A stretch of DNA of 64,000 nucleotides, taken from NCBI GenBank assembly GCA_900545585.1, contig UQZR01000003.1, forward strand, positions 83,093-147,092. The letters are read 5' to 3'. The translations under genes and the position numbers were made by a program. Below are positions 33,587-42,274 of this stretch, in pieces. The DNA is from an uncultured Eubacteriales bacterium. Its GTDB lineage: Bacteria; Bacillota; Clostridia; Oscillospirales; Oscillospiraceae. The notes under the pieces were generated by a model. It saw only the letters and a list, made by a program, of their open reading frames with translations, had not been told where the DNA came from and made no database searches. Each line of letters opens with the position of its first letter. Within the stretch, counting starts at the first letter, position 1.

Positions 33587-34414
33587 TTAGAACTCCTTCT
33601 TCTTGCCGATCACAACGGCGGAACCAGCGACGCTCATCAGAGCCATGCCAGCGTACATAGCGACACCGGCGTCGAAGGTCTTGGGAGAGCCCTTACCATC
33701 GGTGGTGGTGGAAGCGTTGGCGCCCTTGACGGTGAAGTTGAAGCCGATGATGTCACCGTTGGCCAGGACCTCGACGGTCTTCTTGCCATCAGCGAGAGCG
33801 GCATCCTTGGAAGGATAGACCTTAGCGACGGTCTTGCAGTTCTTGCAGGTGTACTCGATAGCGTTGTCATTCTTGTCGTACTTGGAAGCTTCCCACTCGT
33901 GAGCGACCAGCTCCAGGTTATCGCCCAGGACGGTGACGGCAACCAGCTTGTTGTCGACCAGAACGTTCACAGCGCCCTTCTTGTCAGCCACATAGTAGGT
34001 CACAACATCATCCTTGGTGGAGGTGTAGTAGGTCTCGTCGGTGTCAACATCCAGCTGACCGCAGCCATCGCCAACAGCCTTGAAAGCAGTGGCCTTAGCA
34101 ACATAGTAGGGGCTGTCGACCTGAACCAGATACAGGGGGGCCTTGCCGGAAGTGGTGAGCTTCAGGTCATAGGTCTTGGCATCAGCAGCGACAACATAGT
34201 AGCTGGTCACGCCGTTCATGGTCACGTCATAGTGAGCGACCATGCCGTCGCCGGCCTTCTTGTCGTAGGTAGCCTTGCAGGTCTCATAGGTGACGTCCTT
34301 AGCGATTTCCTTGCCGGTCTTGTCATAAGCAGTGTACTTCACAGCGGCGAAAGCGGTAACGCACAGAGCCATGGCCATGACCATAGCAAGAACAGTTGCG
34401 ATGATCTTCTTCAT
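33587..34414 (-). CDS. secreted, probably sortase-anchored surface protein
   Basis: A 275-residue exported protein of no named family. It has a signal peptide (KKIIATVLAMVMAMALCVTAFA), a Lys/Asp/Thr/Tyr-rich beta-type ectodomain with repeated YYVVAADAK and TYYVADKKG-like segments, and a CKNCKTV pair. The C-terminus has SPKTFD, a hydrophobic helix (AGVAMYAGMALMSVAGSAVVIG) and KKKEF, matching a divergent LPxTG-type sorting signal. Base composition is lower in GC than its neighbours and codon use is strongly biased (GTC, AAG, AAC, ACC favoured), consistent with very high expression. It is monocistronic, with a strong extended -10 promoter, an AT-rich upstream region and its own terminator. Confidence 0.75.
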   Translation of the reverse strand: MKKIIATVLAMVMAMALCVTAFAAVKYTAYDKTGKEIAKDVTYETCKATYDKKAGDGMVAHYDVTMNGVTSYYVVAADAKTYDLKLTTSGKAPLYLVQVDSPYYVAKATAFKAVGDGCGQLDVDTDETYYTSTKDDVVTYYVADKKGAVNVLVDNKLVAVTVLGDNLELVAHEWEASKYDKNDNAIEYTCKNCKTVAKVYPSKDAALADGKKTVEVLANGDIIGFNFTVKGANASTTTDGKGSPKTFDAGVAMYAGMALMSVAGSAVVIGKKKEF

Positions 34415-34530
34415 GTTTGTTTCCTCCATAAAAAATTTTTTGATCGGTTTCCCATCCCCGCCTTCCCCGTCTCCGTCAGCTTACACCACGGAGCCGGCTC
34501 CGGAAGGTCCGGTTCGCCTTTCACGGTGAC

Positions 34531-34558
34531 AGTATACCATATCCGCGAAATAAATCAA
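34531..34558 (-). promoter_or_regulatory. promoter of the surface-protein gene
   Basis: On the minus strand TTGATT, a 16-base spacer and TGGTATACT (extended -10). Upstream (34560-34720) is a long A/T-rich stretch that could act as an UP element. The leader to the ATG is about 115 bases. Confidence 0.65.
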
Positions 34559-34559
34559 G

Positions 34560-34972
34560 GGACTTGACCCCGAAAAATGCGAAAAAACTCATAAATAAAT
34601 GTTAAAAAAGGATTAAATTTTCAGAAACGTACCGATTATTGCTCAATTCACAGAATATCCATAACTTTTCGCAGGCAAACACGCCCCCATCGATGCTCAC
34701 TATTTCGCGTATTTTATGTGTTATAGCGCAAATATTATGCTGATCGTGCCTCATGCCGTGCATTTTCTACCAAAATGCAGCATTTCCACGCCGCCTGCCC
34801 CCTGCATGCGCGGACATTTCGTAACAATTTGCCCGCCGCAGACGCGCACCGCCCCCCTGCGCGGCCTGCGCCCCGTTATATTATATAAGGTATCCGCCCC
34901 ACCCGCAGCAGGTTTTTTCAAATTTTTTCGCAAAAAAAGAGGAAGCCGCCGATTTTTGCGGTATATTCTACT
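34560..34972. other. intergenic region between the surface-protein gene and dnaG
   Basis: There is no supportable gene. The left half is A/T-rich with A and T tracts. The right half contains TTATATTATATAAGG and a GCACGGCTCCGTGC hairpin (34985-34998) just beyond it. The dnaG promoter is presumably here, but I found no pair of boxes with good spacing. Confidence 0.5.
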
Positions 34973-35032
34973 GTGAGAAATGTTGCACGGCTCCGTGCAA
35001 GCCCGCATTCTGCCGGAGAGGAGGTACGCTTC

Positions 35033-36811
35033 GTGTTTGACCAGCGCTTTCTGGACGAGCTCATCGCCCGCAGTGACATCGTGGACGTGGTGTCCGGCTA
35101 TGTCGCCCTGCAGCGCAAGGGCGGCAATCTGTTCGGCCTGTGCCCCTTCCACAACGAAAAGACCCCCTCCTTCTCCGTGTCGCCGGACAAGCAGATCTAC
35201 CACTGCTTCGGCTGCAAGAAGGGCGGCGGCGTTATCAACTTCATCATGGAGATCGAGAACCTGACGTTCCCCGAGGCCGTGCGGTTTCTGGCCAAGCGCG
35301 CCAACCTGCCGGTGCCGGAGGACGACGGCCCGCAGGACGGCGCGGACCGGCTGCGCCGCCGTGTGCTGGAGCTGAACCGCGACGCCGCCCGCTGGTACTA
35401 CGACCTGCTGTGCTCGCCGGAGGGCGCGGCGGTGCAGGCGTATCTGGACAAGCGCCGCATCCGCAGGGGCATCGCCGTCCGCTTCGGCATGGGCGCGTCC
35501 CCCGACCGGTGGGACGGGCTGCTCACCGCCATGACCCGCAGGGGCTACACCAAGGAGGAGCTGCTGGCCGCCGGTCTGGTGGTCAACGGCAAGAACGGCC
35601 GCCTGTACGACAAGTTCCGCAACCGCCTGATGCTGCCGGTCATCGACACACGCGGCGACGTGGTGGGCTTCGGCAGCCGCGTCATCGACAACTCCGAGCC
35701 CAAGTACATGAATACCACCGAGACCATTACATATAGTAAACGGCGTATCCTCTACGGGCTGAATCTGGCCAAAAAAACCAAGCGGCCCAACATCATCCTC
35801 TGCGAGGGCAATCTGGACGTGGTGACGCTGCATCAGGCGGGCTTTGACAACGCCGTGGCCTCCATGGGCACGGCCCTCACCGTGGAGCAGACCCGCCTGC
35901 TCAGCCGCTTCACCAAGGAGCTGGTGCTGTGCTACGACAACGACAATGCCGGTCAGCTGGCCACCCAGAGGGCGCTGGAGCTGCTGAACAATTCCGAGTT
36001 CAGCGTCAAGGTGCTGAAGCTGCCCAACCGCATGGTGGACGGCAAGCCCACCAAGCAGGACGCCGACGATTTCATCAAAAACTACGGCCCCGCCGCCTTC
36101 GAGAACCTGCTGTCCGGCAGTGAGAACGGCGTGGAGTTCCGTATGACCCAGATCGCCGCCCGCTACGATCTCACCTCCGACGAGGGCCGCATCGGCTACG
36201 CCGGTGAGATGGCCGAGGAACTGTGCCGTCTGGAAAACGCCGTGGAGCGGGACGTGTATACCAACCGCGCCGCCCAGACGGCGGGCCTGTCGCCGGAAGC
36301 CATGAAGCTGGAGGTGCAGCGGGCCTTCAAGCGCCGCGCCGCCCGGGACCGCAAGGCCCGGGAGCGGCAGGAGCTGAACCTGACCCGTTCGCTCCAGCCG
36401 GCGGACCGCGCCATCCGCTACGACGACCTGCGCAGCGCCATGGCGGAGGAGGGCGTCATCCGCCTGCTGATGCAGGACGACAGCCTGTTCCCCGACCAGC
36501 CGCCGCTGCGGGAGGATGAATTCTCCTCCCCCCTGCTGGGCCGCATCTATGGGGAGCTGTGGCGCTGCCGCGGCAGCGGCAGCAGCATGGCGGCGCTCAG
36601 CGCCAGCCTGACGCCGGAGGAGATGAGCCACCTCACCACCCTCCTGCAAAAGCCGGAGTCCACGGCCAACGCGCCTCAGGCGCTGGCGGACTATATCCGC
36701 ATCATCCGCGAGGAAGGTGTCAAACGCAGCGGCCGCAGCGCTATGGACGCGCTGGCTGCCGCCCGCGATACATATAAAGATAAAAAAGGTTACGGAGGAA
36801 AGCGAACATGA
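35033..36811 (+). CDS. dnaG: DNA primase DnaG
   Basis: A 592-residue primase making RNA primers at the replication fork. The N-terminal CHC2 zinc finger has C37, H40, C58 and C61 (CPFHNEKTPSF, CFGCKKGGG). The Toprim core has CEGNLDVVTL and the YDNDNAGQ metal loop, followed by the DnaB-helicase-interacting C-terminal region. Length is normal. I chose GTG at 35033, which follows GGAGAGGAGGT and gives the standard FDQRFLDELIARSDIVDVV start; an upstream start at 34973 would add 20 residues unlike the family. The end overlaps rpoD by four bases (ATGA), the usual dnaG-rpoD coupling. Confidence 0.95.
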   Translation: MFDQRFLDELIARSDIVDVVSGYVALQRKGGNLFGLCPFHNEKTPSFSVSPDKQIYHCFGCKKGGGVINFIMEIENLTFPEAVRFLAKRANLPVPEDDGPQDGADRLRRRVLELNRDAARWYYDLLCSPEGAAVQAYLDKRRIRRGIAVRFGMGASPDRWDGLLTAMTRRGYTKEELLAAGLVVNGKNGRLYDKFRNRLMLPVIDTRGDVVGFGSRVIDNSEPKYMNTTETITYSKRRILYGLNLAKKTKRPNIILCEGNLDVVTLHQAGFDNAVASMGTALTVEQTRLLSRFTKELVLCYDNDNAGQLATQRALELLNNSEFSVKVLKLPNRMVDGKPTKQDADDFIKNYGPAAFENLLSGSENGVEFRMTQIAARYDLTSDEGRIGYAGEMAEELCRLENAVERDVYTNRAAQTAGLSPEAMKLEVQRAFKRRAARDRKARERQELNLTRSLQPADRAIRYDDLRSAMAEEGVIRLLMQDDSLFPDQPPLREDEFSSPLLGRIYGELWRCRGSGSSMAALSASLTPEEMSHLTTLLQKPESTANAPQALADYIRIIREEGVKRSGRSAMDALAAARDTYKDKKGYGGKRT

Positions 36812-38223
36812 CTGACGAGAAATATACCGCCAAGGAGCTGGAGGAGATGGCCAACGCCCTGCTGGCTCAGGACAAGTCCGCCGATAAGGCCAAAAGCGCC
36901 AAGCCCGCCGTCAAGGCGGAGAAGGCCGCGGAAAATCCCGAGAAGGCAGACGATGGCAAGCATCCGGTGGCCAGCAGGGGCAAGCTGGACGAAAAGGGCA
37001 TTGCCGCCCTGCCCGCCGCCGCGCTGCTCAACGCCAACGAAAAGCTGAAGGACCTGTTCGTCAAGGGCAAGAAGAAGGGCCGTCTGGACGCCGGCGAGCT
37101 GTCCGACGTACTGGACGAGATGGATCTGGACGGCGACCAGATGGACTCTATCTACGACTCGCTGGAGACGCTGGGCATCGAGGTAGGCACCGAGGACTTC
37201 CTGGCCGCCCTGCCCGACGAGGACGGCGAGCCCGCCATGGAGGAGATCGCCGAGATCGAGGAGGAGGAGCTGGTCGACCCCAACTCGCTGGTGGACAGCT
37301 TCAACATCGACGATCCCGTCCGCATGTACCTGAAGGAGATCGGCAAGGTCCCCCTGCTCACCGCCGATCAGGAGGTGGAGCTGGCCACCGCCATGAGCGC
37401 CGGCCGCGAAGCAAAGGAGCGTCTGGCGGAGCTGGAGGAGTCCGGCGAGACCCTGCCCGAGGATGAGATGGCAGCCCTGAAAAAGCAGCTGAAGGCCGGT
37501 GAGCGCGCCAAGCAGCAGCTGGCCGAGGCCAACCTCCGTCTGGTGGTTTCCATCGCCAAGCGCTACGTGGGCCGCGGCATGCTGTTCCTGGACCTGATCC
37601 AGGAGGGCAATCTGGGCCTCATCAAGGCCGTGGAAAAGTTTGACTACACCAAGGGCTACAAGTTCTCCACCTACGCCACCTGGTGGATCCGGCAGGCCAT
37701 CACCCGCGCCATCGCCGATCAGGCCCGCACCATCCGCATCCCCGTCCATATGGTGGAGACCATCAACAAGGTCATCCGCGTCTCCCGCCAGCTGCTGCAG
37801 GAGCTGGGCCACGATCCCAGCCCCGAGGAGATCAGCGAGGAGATGAACATGCCCGTGGACAAGGTCCGCGAGATCTTGAAAATTGCTCAGGAGCCGGTGT
37901 CGCTGGAGACGCCGATCGGCGAGGAGGAGGACTCCCATCTGGGCGACTTCATCCCCGATGAGGGCGCCAGCGAACCCAGTGAGGCCGCCAGCTTCACTCT
38001 GCTGAAGGAGCAGCTGGTGGACGTGCTCAGCACCCTGACTCCCCGTGAGGAGAAGGTGCTGAAGCTGCGCTTCGGCATCGAGGATGGCCGCACCCGCACG
38101 CTGGAGGAGGTAGGCAAGGAGTTCAACGTCACCCGTGAGCGCATCCGCCAGATCGAGGCCAAGGCCCTGCGGAAGCTGCGCCACCCCTCCCGCTCCAAGA
38201 AGCTGAAGGACTTCCTGAACTGA
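36808..38223 (+). CDS. rpoD: primary sigma factor RpoD/SigA
   Basis: A 471-residue group 1 sigma factor. The N-terminus has an acidic region 1.1-like stretch and a Lys/Ala-rich linker (~25-60). Region 1.2 starts at DDPVRMYLKEIGKVPLLT. Region 2 includes ANLRLVVSIAKRYVGRGMLFLDLIQEGNLGLIKAVEKFDYTKGYKFSTYATWWIRQAI, region 3 follows IRIPVHMVETINK, and region 4 has the helix-turn-helix RTLEEVGKEFNVTRERIRQIEAKALRKLRHP. It recognises the TTGACA/TATAAT promoters seen throughout this window. Its start overlaps the dnaG stop. Confidence 0.96.
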   Translation: MTDEKYTAKELEEMANALLAQDKSADKAKSAKPAVKAEKAAENPEKADDGKHPVASRGKLDEKGIAALPAAALLNANEKLKDLFVKGKKKGRLDAGELSDVLDEMDLDGDQMDSIYDSLETLGIEVGTEDFLAALPDEDGEPAMEEIAEIEEEELVDPNSLVDSFNIDDPVRMYLKEIGKVPLLTADQEVELATAMSAGREAKERLAELEESGETLPEDEMAALKKQLKAGERAKQQLAEANLRLVVSIAKRYVGRGMLFLDLIQEGNLGLIKAVEKFDYTKGYKFSTYATWWIRQAITRAIADQARTIRIPVHMVETINKVIRVSRQLLQELGHDPSPEEISEEMNMPVDKVREILKIAQEPVSLETPIGEEEDSHLGDFIPDEGASEPSEAASFTLLKEQLVDVLSTLTPREEKVLKLRFGIEDGRTRTLEEVGKEFNVTRERIRQIEAKALRKLRHPSRSKKLKDFLN

Positions 38224-38236
38224 GCCCCGACGACTG

Positions 38237-38268
38237 AAAAGCCCCGGCCATTACGGCCGGGGCTTTTT
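38237..38268. terminator. bidirectional terminator after rpoD
   Basis: A 13-bp stem (AAAAGCCCCGGCC) with an ATTAC loop and a T5 run. Confidence 0.85.
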
Positions 38269-38279
38269 CTGTCACCGCT

Positions 38280-38405
38280 TCACTTTTTCCAATGCTTCAG
38301 GTTCGGCACCACGGCCTCCATGTGGGCGCGGACCTGCTCCGCCAGCTCATCCTGTGACAGACCCTTTTCCGTTCTCAGCCTGCGTATCATATCCTTCGTA
38401 TCCAT
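38280..38405 (-). pseudogene. truncated XRE-type helix-turn-helix gene
   Basis: A 41-codon frame behind a strong AAGGAGGAT. Its start (MDTKDMIRRLRTEKGLSQDELAEQV) is that of a common Clostridia XRE regulator with a zinc-ribbon tail. It then jumps to RAHMEAVVPNLKHWKK, which lacks the recognition helix (normally TRQAVSRWENG) and everything after. I read this as an internal deletion remnant. It is transcribed, if at all, downstream of manA. Confidence 0.6.
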
Positions 38406-38476
38406 AGAGAATCCTCCTTGCTGTACCATCAATGCAGCACAGATCGCCGCCGCAGACAAGCAACCGTCTGTTGCGG

Positions 38477-39445
38477 TCACACGCGGCTCAGCAGCACGCG
38501 GCATTGGCCCTCCACGGCGTAGTCTCCCAATGCGGCGGGCAGGAAGTAGGAGTCTCCCTGCCGCAGGGGATACCGGACGCCGCCGTGGACGACGGCCCCC
38601 TCCCCTTCCACGCACAGCAGGTGCCGGAAGGAGTCGCCGCCGCAGGTCAGTGCCGCCTGGGTCTCCACGTCCAGCCGCGCCACGGAGAAGTAGTCGCAGG
38701 TGAACAGTGCCGTCTCCGTCCAGCCCGCATGGGCCGTGACGCCCAGCGGCTGGCAAGCCCGCGCCGCCATCGGTGCATAGCGCAGCACCGCCGCGGCGCG
38801 GTCCAGATGCAGGGGCCGCAGCTGTCCGTCGGCGCCGCGGCGCCGGTAGTCGTAGACGCGAAAGGTGGTGTCGGAGTTCTGCTGGATCTCAGCGACGAGA
38901 ATACCGGCGCAGATGGCGTGGATGGTGCCGGGCAGGATAAAAAAGGCGTCGCCCTTCTTCACCGGCACACGGTTCAGCACCTCGCAAATGGTGCCGTCCT
39001 CTGCGCGGCGGCGGAACTCCTCCGCCGTGATCTCGCGGGCAAAGCCAAAGTAGATGCCGGCGTTCTCGTCGCAGTCCACGATGTACCACATCTCCGCCTT
39101 GCCCGCCTCGCCGCGGTCCCGCAGGGCCGTCTCGTCGGAGGGATGGACCTGGATGGACAGGTCCTTCCGGGCGTCGATGAGCTTTGCCAGCAGCGGGAAT
39201 TCCCGCATATCCGCGCAGTTTTTGCCCCAGAACGCCTCCCGGTCCAGGGCCGCCAAATCGTCCAGCGTCCGGCCCGCCAGCGTGCCGCCCTCCACCACGG
39301 ACACACCCTCCGGCCGCTGGGCCAGCTCCCAGCTCTCCGCCGTGATCTCCGGCGCGTCCTCCTTGTGATAGGCCGCCCGCAGGCGGTGTCCGCCCCAGAG
39401 GTATTCCTTGTACGCAGGATGCAGCTTCAACGGCGTGAGTTCCAT
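38477..39445 (-). CDS. manA: mannose-6-phosphate isomerase, class I
   Basis: A 322-residue type I phosphomannose isomerase interconverting mannose-6-phosphate and fructose-6-phosphate. The zinc site is visible as LSIQVHPSDE (Gln-His), EMWYIVDC (Glu) and the later ILPGTIHAIC (His). The YDYRRRGADGQLRPLHLD segment is typical of the short Firmicutes form. It supplies mannose-6-phosphate for the phosphohexomutase and glycan genes of this window, or allows growth on mannose. The start is ATG at 39445 with GGAAAGGAAAT. It has its own promoter. Confidence 0.9.
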   Translation of the reverse strand: MELTPLKLHPAYKEYLWGGHRLRAAYHKEDAPEITAESWELAQRPEGVSVVEGGTLAGRTLDDLAALDREAFWGKNCADMREFPLLAKLIDARKDLSIQVHPSDETALRDRGEAGKAEMWYIVDCDENAGIYFGFAREITAEEFRRRAEDGTICEVLNRVPVKKGDAFFILPGTIHAICAGILVAEIQQNSDTTFRVYDYRRRGADGQLRPLHLDRAAAVLRYAPMAARACQPLGVTAHAGWTETALFTCDYFSVARLDVETQAALTCGGDSFRHLLCVEGEGAVVHGGVRYPLRQGDSYFLPAALGDYAVEGQCRVLLSRV

Positions 39446-39481
39446 ATATTTCCATTTCCTTTCCACTGTTATGTCACCCGT

Positions 39482-39510
39482 ATGATAGCACGGCGGCGCG
39501 GACGTGACAA
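39482..39510 (-). promoter_or_regulatory. sigma-A promoter of manA
   Basis: TTGTCA and TATCAT with a 17-base spacer on the minus strand, 37 bases before the start codon. Confidence 0.68.
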
Positions 39511-39712
39511 GCGGGTTTTTTGCTGTTTTCCGCCGGAAAATGCGGCAAACGCAGTTCATGATGAAGAAGTTTCCTTTTTGTCTCCCCCACGGGCCGCCGG
39601 CGCCGGTGCGCCAGGGGCCGCCGACCCCGCCCTACCGCCGGAGCGGCGGGGCGGACACGCCGTATCATGCAGAAAATATTTGTTTTTCCCTCTCGCTTTC
39701 CCGTGGGATGTG

Positions 39713-39721
39713 TGCTATGAT
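39713..39721 (+). promoter_or_regulatory. probable extended -10 promoter of the sda operon
   Basis: TGCTATGAT lies 44 bases before the sdaAB start; the matching -35 is poor (TCGCTT). Confidence 0.4.
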
Positions 39722-39765
39722 AGGGGGAAATCTCAGCGCTTTATCCCACGAAAGGAGCTTTTCCC

Positions 39766-40467
39766 ATGCTGGATATTTTCGACATTCTGGGCCCCGTGAT
39801 GATCGGGCCGTCCAGTTCCCATACAGCGGGCGCCGCCCGCATCGGCTTCATCGCCCGCGCCCTGCTGGGTACGCCGCCGGTAAAGGCCGCCATCCACCTG
39901 TACGGCTCCTTCGCCGAGACCGGCGCGGGCCACGGCACTGACCGCGCGCTGGTGGGCGGTCTGCTGGGGATGAAGCCGGACGACGAGCGGCTGCCCTTCG
40001 CCTTTGACGAGGCCAAAAAGGCGGGCCTCACCTACACCATTGATGAGATCGAGCTGCGGGACGCCCACCCCAACACCGCCGTCATCGAGGCCTGGTCCGC
40101 CGACGGCAAGGATCTGGTGATGCAGGCGTCGTCTCTGGGCGGCGGGCGCATCATGGTCAATAAGCTGGACGGCATCGACGTGAACTTCACCGGCATGTAC
40201 AACACGCTGGTCATCCGCAACGAGGACGCCAGCGGCACCGTGGCCGCCGTCACCTCCATCCTCAGCCAGCTGCGGGTCAACGTGGCCAACATGAGCCTGT
40301 ACCGCCACAAACGGGGCGGCGACGCGCTGATGGTCATCGAGACGGACCAGCACCTCAAGCCCCACCAGGTGGCGTTCCTGTCGGAGCTGCCGGGTATCCT
40401 TTCCATAACCTACTACGACAAGGAGGAGGATGAAGATGTCTCTGGATTCGATGAAGGAGATCTTTGA
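39766..40467 (+). CDS. sdaAB: L-serine dehydratase, iron-sulfur-dependent, beta subunit
   Basis: A 233-residue beta subunit. With the alpha subunit it deaminates L-serine to pyruvate and ammonia. The N-terminal LGPVMIGPSSSHTAGAARIG is diagnostic. The C-terminal ~75 residues are an ACT domain (YNTLVIRNEDASGTVAAVTSILSQLRVNVANMSLYR). The start is ATG at 39766 after AAAGGAGC. The 3' end overlaps sdaAA by about 32 bases, so the subunits are co-translated. Confidence 0.93.
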   Translation: MLDIFDILGPVMIGPSSSHTAGAARIGFIARALLGTPPVKAAIHLYGSFAETGAGHGTDRALVGGLLGMKPDDERLPFAFDEAKKAGLTYTIDEIELRDAHPNTAVIEAWSADGKDLVMQASSLGGGRIMVNKLDGIDVNFTGMYNTLVIRNEDASGTVAAVTSILSQLRVNVANMSLYRHKRGGDALMVIETDQHLKPHQVAFLSELPGILSITYYDKEEDEDVSGFDEGDL

Positions 40468-41314
40468 GCATATGGAGCAGGAGGGCAAGCCCTTCTGGGA
40501 GATCGTGCTGGAGGCCGACATGGACGACCGCCAGGTGTCGCGGAACCAGTCCATGGCCAAGATGCTGCTGACGTGGCAGGCCATGGCGGACGCCGCCGAC
40601 AACTACACCGGACGGCGGCGCAGCGTCAGCGGTCTGGTAGGCGGCGACGGCATGAAGATGCGGCAGTACTGCTTCCGCGGCGAGGCTATGTCCGGCGGCT
40701 ACGTCAGCGAGGTCATCGCCGAGGCGCTGTCCATGGCGGAGTCCAACGCCTGCATGTGCCGCATCGTAGCAGCTCCCACGGCGGGAGCCTGCGGCGTGCT
40801 GCCGGCGGTGCTGCTGCCCCTGTGCAAGTACGAGGAGATCAGCCAGCACCAGCTGCTGGAGGCATTGTATGTGGCCAGCGGCATCGGGGCGATCATCGCC
40901 CGCCGCGCCTGCATCGCCGGCGCGTCCGGCGGCTGTCAGGCGGAGATCGGCACCGCGTCCGCCATGGCGGCCGGTGCATTGGTAGCCCTGCGGGGCGGCA
41001 CCGGCCAGCAGATCGGCCACGCTGTGGCCATGGCGCTGAAGAACCTGATGGGGCTGGTCTGCGACCCTGTGGCGGGTCTGGTAGAGGTGCCCTGCGTGAA
41101 GCGGAACGTCATCGGCGCAGTCAATGCCGTCAGCGTGGCGGACATGGCCATGGCGGGCATCACCAGCCGTATCCCTGTGGACGAGGTCATCGACGCCATG
41201 GGTGAGGTGGGCCGCAGGATGCCCGTGGAGTTCCGCGAGACGGCGCTGGGCGGTCTGGCGGTAACGCCCACCGGCAAGGCCATCAATGAGAAAATGCGGC
41301 AGAGCCGCGGCTGA
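40436..41314 (+). CDS. sdaAA: L-serine dehydratase, iron-sulfur-dependent, alpha subunit
   Basis: A 292-residue alpha subunit carrying the oxygen-sensitive 4Fe-4S cluster. Cysteines and surrounding motifs are present: NACMCRIVAAPTAGACGVLPAVLLPL, GASGGCQAEIGTASAMAAGALV and LVCDPVAGLVEVPCVKRNVIGAVNAV. I prefer ATG at 40436, nine bases after AGGAGG, although ATG at 40430 is also in frame. It is followed after 10 bases by a small cupin gene, which probably shares the transcript. Confidence 0.93.
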   Translation: MSLDSMKEIFEHMEQEGKPFWEIVLEADMDDRQVSRNQSMAKMLLTWQAMADAADNYTGRRRSVSGLVGGDGMKMRQYCFRGEAMSGGYVSEVIAEALSMAESNACMCRIVAAPTAGACGVLPAVLLPLCKYEEISQHQLLEALYVASGIGAIIARRACIAGASGGCQAEIGTASAMAAGALVALRGGTGQQIGHAVAMALKNLMGLVCDPVAGLVEVPCVKRNVIGAVNAVSVADMAMAGITSRIPVDEVIDAMGEVGRRMPVEFRETALGGLAVTPTGKAINEKMRQSRG

Positions 41315-41324
41315 GGAGGGCGCT

Positions 41325-41660
41325 ATGATACTGGATTTTGACAAGTCGGCGGCTCAGGTGGTGCCCCATTTCAAGGGCGGCGCGGGGGAGGCCCAGGTGC
41401 GCACGGCGGTGCAGGACGGCATGGGCCGCATCCTGACGCTGACGCTGCCGGTAGGCTCGTCCATCGGGCTGCACACCCACGAGGGCAACTGTGAGATCAT
41501 CCATGTGCTGTCCGGCAGCGGCGTGTGCCATGACGATGGGCAGGACGTGGCGCTGCGGGCCGGTATGACCCACTACTGTCCGGAGGGGCACAGCCACGGC
41601 ATCGACAACGACGGCGCGGAACCGCTGGTGCTGCTGGCGGTGCTGCCGGAGCTGCGGTAA
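41325..41660 (+). CDS. small cupin-domain protein
   Basis: A 111-residue single-domain cupin. The metal-binding motif 1 is GLHTHEGNCEIIHVLSGSG and motif 2 is HYCPEGHSHGIDNDG, so a metal site with several His and one Glu is likely. The ligand is unknown; the position after serine dehydratase is suggestive only. The start is ATG at 41325, 5 bases after GAGGAGGG. Confidence 0.82.
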   Translation: MILDFDKSAAQVVPHFKGGAGEAQVRTAVQDGMGRILTLTLPVGSSIGLHTHEGNCEIIHVLSGSGVCHDDGQDVALRAGMTHYCPEGHSHGIDNDGAEPLVLLAVLPELR

Positions 41661-41670
41661 GCGCGATGCG

Positions 41671-41703
41671 CGGCGTCCTGCGTTCCGCAGGACGCCGTTT
41701 TTT
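41671..41703 (+). terminator. terminator of the sda-cupin operon
   Basis: A 12-bp stem (CGGCGTCCTGCG) with a TTC loop and T6. Confidence 0.88.
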
Positions 41704-41750
41704 CCGCGGCGGGGCGGCAAAAGAAATGGGAAGGAAATGCAGTTTCGTGC

Positions 41751-41779
41751 TTGACAAACGCCCGTCGGTATAGTATACT
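41751..41779 (+). promoter_or_regulatory. strong promoter of tRNA-Cys
   Basis: TTGACA and TATACT are separated by 17 bases, 20 bases before the tRNA. Confidence 0.85.
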
Positions 41780-41799
41780 GACTAACGGACTGATGGTTC

Positions 41800-41874
41800 G
41801 GTGACATAGCCAAGTGGTAAGGCAAGGGTCTGCAAAACCCTCATTCCCCGGTTCAAATCCGGGTGTCACCTCCA
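41800..41874 (+). tRNA. tRNA-Cys (GCA)
   Basis: A full cloverleaf of 75 bases including encoded CCA. The acceptor stem GGTGACA pairs with TGTCACC, the anticodon GCA is at 41832-41834 in loop CTGCAAA, and the T-arm has GGTTCAAATCC. It stands alone with its own promoter and terminator. It is the last clearly chromosomal gene before the conjugative element. Confidence 0.95.
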
Positions 41875-41902
41875 AAATGTGTTGATAAAAAAGATGCACA
41901 GC

Positions 41903-41932
41903 AAAAACACCACACGAAAGTGTGGTGTTTTT
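41903..41932. terminator. terminator of tRNA-Cys
   Basis: A 13-bp stem (AAAAACACCACAC) with a GAAA loop and a T5 run. Confidence 0.85.
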
Positions 41933-42274
41933 GCGTCTAAAAGAAAAAATAGGCGAATTCAGAACAGAAAAGTTAGATTTTCAAAAAGAGGGTCCGCTCA
42001 CTCCGAAAACGGCGGTTTGGGAGATGCACATGGCCCATTTTACGAAATCAGGTGATTCGAACCCCCAAACATTCAAAAAAACATGAGAAACCGCGCAGCC
42101 GCCCTCCGGCCCCATAGATCTGGGCCGGAGGGCGGCTTTTGCTTTTGGCGGCAGGTTTGTCCCTTTTGGCGATTATGCTCCATTTGTGCGCCATTCCTTA
42201 TTGGTATTGGTAATAGCTTTCGGGTGGCTTTTCATCTATACTTGCGTCAGCAAATGTGAAAGGAGAACGACGCG
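41933..42274. other. gene-free boundary region between tRNA-Cys and the conjugative element
   Basis: No gene is supportable. It contains the long terminator at 42097-42141 and, on the minus strand around 42045-42060, a T-arm-like GGGGGTTCGAATCACC that does not fold as a proper T stem. The element's left end probably lies here, but no direct repeat was found. Confidence 0.45.
42097..42141. terminator. 16-bp-stem terminator at the left edge of the conjugative element
   Basis: AGCCGCCCTCCGGCCC and its exact complement enclose a 9-base loop, followed by TTTTGCTTTT. Confidence 0.75.

Noticed and set aside
33129..33590. Plus-strand open frames in the ssnA leader region
   Set aside because: Low-complexity Pro/Ser/Cys content, no ribosome sites, and overlap with the predicted promoter and terminator.
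41573..41899. 108-codon minus-strand frame running through tRNA-Cys
   Set aside because: It reads the complement of the tRNA (the familiar spurious TPGFEPG-type peptide) and has no ribosome site.
42040..42062. T-arm-like GGTTCGAATC on the minus strand as a tRNA remnant or att site
   Set aside because: The flanking bases do not form a T stem and no matching repeat was found in the window; kept only as a note.
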